NCBI RefSeq assembly: GCF_035987325.1
Contig: NZ_CP108488.1
Span: forward strand, 6,448,001-6,512,000
Source: Streptomyces sp. NBC_01244
GTDB taxonomy: Bacteria > Actinomycetota > Actinomycetes > Streptomycetales > Streptomycetaceae
Direction: 5' to 3'
Length of the DNA: 64,000 bases
Position 1 is the first letter of the stretch; every line of letters begins with the position of its first letter. Under the pieces are notes generated by a model. That model was given only the letters and a program-made list of their open reading frames with translations, made no database searches and was not told where the DNA came from. Made by a program: the position numbers and the translations under genes. Below are positions 60,239 through 64,000 of the stretch, in pieces.

Positions 60239-61057
60239 GTGCTCTGCTACCCGGACCGCCGATCCGCTCTCCGTGCCGGCGCGGCGGTCGCCGCCGGCGT
60301 CCTCGCCTCCGCCTGTGGCACGGACGCCCCCACCACTGCGGGGCCGTCCGTTTCCGGGACGGCCCCCGCAGGCCCCGCGGCCCCGGCGAAGGCCGCCCCG
60401 GACAAAGCGGCGGCCCGGGGCAAGGCGGCCCCCGCCCCGCGCCGGTTCGCCGGCCAGCCCGTGGAGATCGGGCACGGTCCCCGCGGCCGGCCCGGCGTCG
60501 CGCTCACCTTCCACGGCAACGGCGACCCCGCCATCGCCAAGGCGGTGCTCGCCGAAGCGGAAAGGGCGGGCGCGCGGGTCACCGTACTGGCCATCGGCGC
60601 CTGGCTCGACGCCCACCCGGAGATGGCCCGCCGGATCCTGGACGGCGGCCACGAGCTCGGCAACCACACCCAGCGCCACCTCGCGATCAACACCATGCCC
60701 GAGGAGCAGGCGTACGCCGAGATCACCGGCTGCGCCGACCGGCTCAAACGGCTGACCGGATCCATCGGCACCTGGTTCCGCCCGTCCCAGACCCAGTACG
60801 CCACCCCCCTGGTGCGAAAACTGGCCCAGCGGGCGGGCTACCCGCACGTCCTCTCGTACGACGTGGACTCCCTCGACTTCACCTCGCCCGGTGCCGCGGC
60901 CGTCATCCGCACCGTCATCGGCCCGATCCAAGGCGGATCGGTGGTGAGCCTGCACTTCGGCTACGCGGACACGGTCGACGCGATGCCACCCCTCCTCGAA
61001 GAACTCGCACGCCGCAAACTGCGCGCGGTGACCACCACGGAGCTGCTGACCCCATGA
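60239..61057 (+). CDS. NodB-like polysaccharide deacetylase lipoprotein with altered motif 1
   Basis: A 272-residue lipoprotein starting at GTG 60239 (weak ribosome site). The signal ends LASAC (Cys26), with an Ala/Pro/Lys linker to about residue 75. The NodB fold is recognisable. Motif 2 is GHELGNHTQRH, with metal-binding His143 and His147. Motif 3 is WFRPSQTQYATPLV, and SLHFGYADTVDAM stands near motif 5. Motif 1, normally TFDDG, reads TFHGNGD (residues 90-96): both canonical aspartates are absent, and only Asp96 is nearby. It may use a different metal site or no longer deacetylate. It is coupled by ATGA overlap to the next gene. Confidence 0.82.
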   Translation: MLCYPDRRSALRAGAAVAAGVLASACGTDAPTTAGPSVSGTAPAGPAAPAKAAPDKAAARGKAAPAPRRFAGQPVEIGHGPRGRPGVALTFHGNGDPAIAKAVLAEAERAGARVTVLAIGAWLDAHPEMARRILDGGHELGNHTQRHLAINTMPEEQAYAEITGCADRLKRLTGSIGTWFRPSQTQYATPLVRKLAQRAGYPHVLSYDVDSLDFTSPGAAAVIRTVIGPIQGGSVVSLHFGYADTVDAMPPLLEELARRKLRAVTTTELLTP

Positions 61058-62241
61058 CGACCACCCGCCTTCCCCGGAAGGCCACCGCGTTGCTGGCCGG
61101 CCTGGTCCTCGCCGCCCTGACCGGCTGCGGAGCGGCCGACAAGGGACCCGCCGAGGCCCTCGGCACGAAGGGGCCCGCCGCGCCCGTCAAGGCCGTACCG
61201 GCCGCGCCGCCGGGCCTGGCCGGAATGCCGCCGCTCCTCGATCCGAACGACGTGTACGCGGCGGACCGGCCGAACAAACTCTCCCCGGTGGTCAAGGACT
61301 TCCCGTCCCGCGTCTACGTGCCGAACACCTCCTCCAACACGGTGTCCGTCATCGACCCGGTCACCTACAAGGTCATCGACACCATCCCCGTCGGCATCCA
61401 GCCCCAGCACGTGGTCCCGTCCTGGGACATGAAGACCCTCTGGGTCAACAACAACCGGGGCCACACGCTCACCCCGATCAACCCGGCCACCGGAGAGGCC
61501 GGCAAGCCCGTCGAGGTGCACGACCCGTACAACCTGTACTTCACGCCCAATGGCAAGTACGCGGTGGTCATGGCCTCGATGGACAAGGAGCTGGTCTTCC
61601 GCGATCCGCACACGATGGACCGCGTGAAGACCGTCCCCGTGACCTGCTTCGGCGTCAATCACGCGGACTTCTCCGCGGACGGCCGCTACTTCATCGTGAG
61701 CTGCGAGTTCTCCGGCGAACTGCTCAAGGTCGACACCGAGAAGATGGAGGTCGTCGGCCAGCAGAAACTGCCCTTCGAGGGCGCGATGCCGCAGGACGTC
61801 AAGGTCTCGCCGGACGGAAAGACCTTCTACGTCGCGGACATGATGGCGCACGGCATGTGGGTGCTCGGCGGCGACAAGTTCGAGACCCCCAAGCTGCTGC
61901 CCACCGGAAAGGGCTGCCACGGCCTCTACGTCAGCCGCGACTCCAAGGAGATGTACGTCTCCAACCGGGGCGAAGGCTCCGTCTCCGTCTTCGACTTCAC
62001 CCAGAACAAGCTGACCAAGAAGTGGGAACTGCCCGACGGCGGCAGCCCCGACATGGGCGGGGTCTCCGCCGACGGCAAGGTGCTGTGGCTCTCGGGCCGT
62101 TACAACTCCGAGGTCTACGCCATCGACACCACCACCGGCAATCAGCTCGCCAAGATCCCCGTGGGCGGTGGACCGCACGGCCTCGCCGTCTACCCGCAGC
62201 CCGGCCGCTACTCCCTCGGCCACACCGGCATCTTCCGGTAG
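61054..62241 (+). CDS. YncE-type beta-propeller lipoprotein
   Basis: A 395-residue exported lipoprotein; its ATG overlaps the deacetylase stop (ATGA). The signal ends ALTGC near residue 24. Residues ~85-390 hold seven propeller blades of the YVTN/cytochrome-D1 type: RVYVPNTSSNTVSVIDPVTY, GKYAVVMASMDKELVFRDP, DGRYFIVSCEFSGELLKVDT, GKTFYVADMMAHGMWVLGG, SKEMYVSNRGEGSVSVFDF and GKVLWLSGRYNSEVYAIDTT. No heme-binding CxxCH is present. Conserved His residues in QPQHVVP, GVNHADF and GPHGLAV could bind metal. It probably works with the NodB-like protein on the cell surface; the role is unknown. Confidence 0.85.
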   Translation: MTTTRLPRKATALLAGLVLAALTGCGAADKGPAEALGTKGPAAPVKAVPAAPPGLAGMPPLLDPNDVYAADRPNKLSPVVKDFPSRVYVPNTSSNTVSVIDPVTYKVIDTIPVGIQPQHVVPSWDMKTLWVNNNRGHTLTPINPATGEAGKPVEVHDPYNLYFTPNGKYAVVMASMDKELVFRDPHTMDRVKTVPVTCFGVNHADFSADGRYFIVSCEFSGELLKVDTEKMEVVGQQKLPFEGAMPQDVKVSPDGKTFYVADMMAHGMWVLGGDKFETPKLLPTGKGCHGLYVSRDSKEMYVSNRGEGSVSVFDFTQNKLTKKWELPDGGSPDMGGVSADGKVLWLSGRYNSEVYAIDTTTGNQLAKIPVGGGPHGLAVYPQPGRYSLGHTGIFR

Positions 62242-62273
62242 GACGCGAGCGCGCGAGCAGAGAGGGAACGGGC

Positions 62274-62306
62274 GTGCCCCGGGAGCTCGCACAGCTCCCG
62301 GGGCAC
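62274..62306. terminator. Bidirectional terminator between the propeller and P450 genes
   Basis: A perfect 14-bp stem, GTGCCCCGGGAGCT with AGCTCCCGGGGCAC, around CGCAC, between convergent genes. Confidence 0.9.
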
Positions 62307-62330
62307 TCTGGGCCGCTCACCGCCGCCTCC

Positions 62331-63569
62331 TCACCAGGCGACGGGGAGCCGCTCGGGAAGGCGCTTGATGAAGCCGGTCCGCCACACGAGGTTCTCCGCG
62401 GGCACCGCGAGACGCAGCTCGGGCAGCCGCTCGACCAGCACCTCCAGCGCGATCTCGGCGTGCGCCCGGCCCAGCGCGGAGGCCGGGCAGAAGTGCCGGC
62501 CGGCGCCGAAGGCGAGGTTGGCGCTGGAGCTCTCGCGCTCCAGGTCCAGCTCGTCGGGGTTCTCGAAGGCCTCCGGGTCGAAGTTGGCCCCCTCCAGCAG
62601 GACGAGGACCAGCTCGCCCTCCTTGACCAGCACGTCCCCGACCTGGATGTCCGCCATCGCGATGCGCGGCAGGCCGTCGCCCACGGACAGGTTCCAGCGC
62701 AGCAGCTCTTCCACGGCCTTGCCCATGCGCTCCGGGTGCTTGCGCAGGTACCCGATCAGCTCGGGCTTCTGCAGCAGTGCCAGGACCGCCAGGGTCAGGA
62801 ACGCGGAGGTGGAGACGGCGCCGGCTCCGAAGAGCGAGACGGCGACGGTGGCGAACATGTCGTCGGTCAGATGCGCCGACTCCGGGTCCGCCTCCTTCAG
62901 CTCGGCGAACTTGCCGAGGAGCCCCGTACGCTCCTCGGCAGGCAGCGCCAGCTGCGCCTTCAGCCGGTCCTCGAAGTAGCCGACGTCCTTGTACCAGTTG
63001 AGCGCCGAGTCGGAGAACGGCTCGCGAGCGGTCATGAACGCGACGTCCAGCCCCGACATCAGCCGCCGCCAGTCCTCGAACGGCACACCCAGCACCTGGC
63101 AGTGCATGGCCGCGGAGAAGGGATCTGCGAACCCGGCCCGCAGGTCGGCGGGCCCCCCTTCGGCGAGGAGCTGGTCGATGAGCTCGCCGGCCTTCGCGCG
63201 CAGCCAGTCCTGCAGGCCCTTCTGGCGCGGGTTGAGCGCCTTCATGACCGCGTTGCGCAGTCCGGCGCTGTTGATGTTGCCCATGTTGTTGACGACCTCG
63301 GGCGGGATCGTCAGCGCGTACTGGCGCGGGACACCGGCATTGGCCGTGTCCTTGAGGCTGAAGCGCTCGTCCTCCAGCACCTGCTTGGCCAGCGCGTAGC
63401 TGCTCACCAGCCAGGCCGGGTCCCCGGTGAGGGTACGGACCTTCGCGACCGGCGCCTTCTCGCGGAGCCAGGTGCACTCCTCCGGGAGCACGTCACCGCG
63501 CCGGGAGAGGGGGAAGTCGATGAGGGGCTCGGCGGTCGGCCCGGTGCCCTCAAGCTGCTCGACGCTCAT
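62331..63569 (-). CDS. CYP121-like cytochrome P450 (mycocyclosin synthase homologue)
   Basis: A 412-residue P450 with AAGGGA 8 nt before ATG 63569. The heme loop FGAGRHFCPASALGR puts the ligand Cys at 361, with Ala instead of Gly two residues later. The I helix reads FGAGAVSTSAF and EELLR is the ExxR motif. It closely follows M. tuberculosis CYP121 as I remember it: IPPEVVNNMGNI, GLRNAVMKAL, DIQVGDVLVKEGELVLVLLE, and a tail LVWRTGFIKRLPERLPVAW matching LVWRTRFQRRIPERLPVLW. Both proteins have 51 residues after the Cys. Residues equivalent to CYP121 Asn85, Phe168, Trp182 and Ser237 are kept; Gln385-Arg386 is Ile-Lys. It overlaps the cyclodipeptide synthase gene by 20 nt. Confidence 0.92.
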   Translation of the reverse strand: MSVEQLEGTGPTAEPLIDFPLSRRGDVLPEECTWLREKAPVAKVRTLTGDPAWLVSSYALAKQVLEDERFSLKDTANAGVPRQYALTIPPEVVNNMGNINSAGLRNAVMKALNPRQKGLQDWLRAKAGELIDQLLAEGGPADLRAGFADPFSAAMHCQVLGVPFEDWRRLMSGLDVAFMTAREPFSDSALNWYKDVGYFEDRLKAQLALPAEERTGLLGKFAELKEADPESAHLTDDMFATVAVSLFGAGAVSTSAFLTLAVLALLQKPELIGYLRKHPERMGKAVEELLRWNLSVGDGLPRIAMADIQVGDVLVKEGELVLVLLEGANFDPEAFENPDELDLERESSSANLAFGAGRHFCPASALGRAHAEIALEVLVERLPELRLAVPAENLVWRTGFIKRLPERLPVAW

Positions 63570-64000
63570 CGACGGTCCCTTCGGTTGGTGCGGTGTGCGC
63601 GTGCGTGTTCGCGTTCAGGTGGTTCGGGTTCGGGTTGTTCGGGTTGCTCTGTGCCTTTTCGGCCGCCTCGGGCCGTACCACGGCGTATGCCTGGTTCCTC
63701 GTCGCGCGCAGGCCCCCACCGCGCGCGAAGAGGACGTCGGTCATCGGCATCTTGACGTGGTAGGCCGCCACGGAGGACGGCACGTCGAGAATGCTCGGGG
63801 TGTCGATGAAGAACGGCAGCTCGGCTGCCATGTAATCGAAACACACCTGCAACTGTGCGTCGGTGATTGATTCACCTTCCGGCAACTTGGATCCGACAAA
63901 GTGCAGGGCCATTTCCTCGCAGCCCTTGCGGAATTCGTCGTCGGACTCCAGGAAATGGAGTACGCGTCTGTGCAGAAGTTGGTAGACGGGGTTCGTCTGG
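63550..64000 (-). CDS. tRNA-dependent cyclodipeptide synthase, 3' part
   Basis: The gene starts beyond the right edge; the visible C-terminal 149 residues end at 63550. The segment NPVYQLLHRRVLHFLESDDE, FRKGCEEM, then FDYMAAELPFFIDTPSILDV and PSSVAAYHVKMPMTDVLF follows the conserved C-terminal half of cyclodipeptide synthases. These build cyclic dipeptides from two aminoacyl-tRNAs. The catalytic Tyr of the ELPFF/DTPSIL region and the terminal YH are visible; the active-site Ser lies outside the window. The tail is unusual, an Asn/Pro/His-rich low-complexity stretch (SNPNNPNPNHLNANTHAH). Coupling to a CYP121-like P450 suggests a Tyr-containing product, but specificity cannot be read here. Confidence 0.9.
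   Translation of the reverse strand, partial: QTNPVYQLLHRRVLHFLESDDEFRKGCEEMALHFVGSKLPEGESITDAQLQVCFDYMAAELPFFIDTPSILDVPSSVAAYHVKMPMTDVLFARGGGLRATRNQAYAVVRPEAAEKAQSNPNNPNPNHLNANTHAHTAPTEGTVDERRAA

Overview
The window is high-G+C actinobacterial DNA and almost certainly a Streptomyces chromosome. GTG starts, GGAGG-type ribosome sites and 4-nt GTGA/ATGA overlaps are frequent. From memory, the gene order matches the S. coelicolor SCO5419-SCO5460 neighbourhood: DUF6230/DUF6114, pyk-ackA-pta, pfkA, the GlgE operon, then L,D-transpeptidases and an enoyl-CoA hydratase. No rRNA, tRNA or CRISPR array was seen.

Layout. 1-0.8 kb: 3' part of a YbbN-like thioredoxin-fold/TPR protein. 1.4-4.0 kb: secreted DUF6230 protein, DUF6114 membrane protein and a secreted Lys/Pro-rich protein, behind a 590-nt leader rich in palindromes. 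4.1-10.3 kb: central carbon block, with pta-ackA-pyk on the minus strand and pfkA divergent. 10.5-11.1 kb: a two-HTH regulator. 11.5-22.2 kb: the GlgE alpha-glucan pathway, with the glgE-treS-mak-glgB operon opposite glgP; glgX lies apart at 48.7-51.1 kb. 22.3-24.7 kb: a decayed locus where an Lrp/AsnC pseudogene and an MFS pseudogene flank a collapsed IS200/IS605 element. 25-29.7 kb: a His/Asp-rich secreted protein, a nitronate monooxygenase-like enzyme behind a perfect palindrome, and a secreted M4 metallopeptidase with a P domain.

30.0-48.4 kb is a dispersed exopolysaccharide/cell-surface glycan cluster. It holds an initiating sugar-phosphate transferase, GDP-fucose synthesis (gmd and fcl, separated by about 1 kb of GC-rich repeats), two glycosyltransferases, a WcaF-like acetyltransferase, a Wzy-like polymerase, a Wzx-like flippase and a Wzz-like co-polymerase with a degenerate P-loop. 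It also contains a large LamG/DNRLRE secreted protein, a TagD-like cytidylyltransferase and a CDP-alcohol phosphatidyltransferase. A 174-bp MITE-like element sits between this cluster and glgX.

51.2-58.1 kb is a cell-wall block: two paralogous lipoprotein L,D-transpeptidases flank a choice-of-anchor-A/SpaA-repeat surface protein and a second, broken IS200/IS605 element. 58.2-62.2 kb carries an enoyl-CoA hydratase, an anti-sigma-type ATPase with a rare TTA codon, and a translationally coupled pair of a NodB-like lipoprotein and a YncE-type beta-propeller lipoprotein.

The right edge holds the most distinctive system: a cyclodipeptide synthase (running off the window) overlapping a cytochrome P450 that closely resembles mycobacterial CYP121. 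This suggests a mycocyclosin-like cyclodipeptide pathway, with two differences at the P450 active-site edge.
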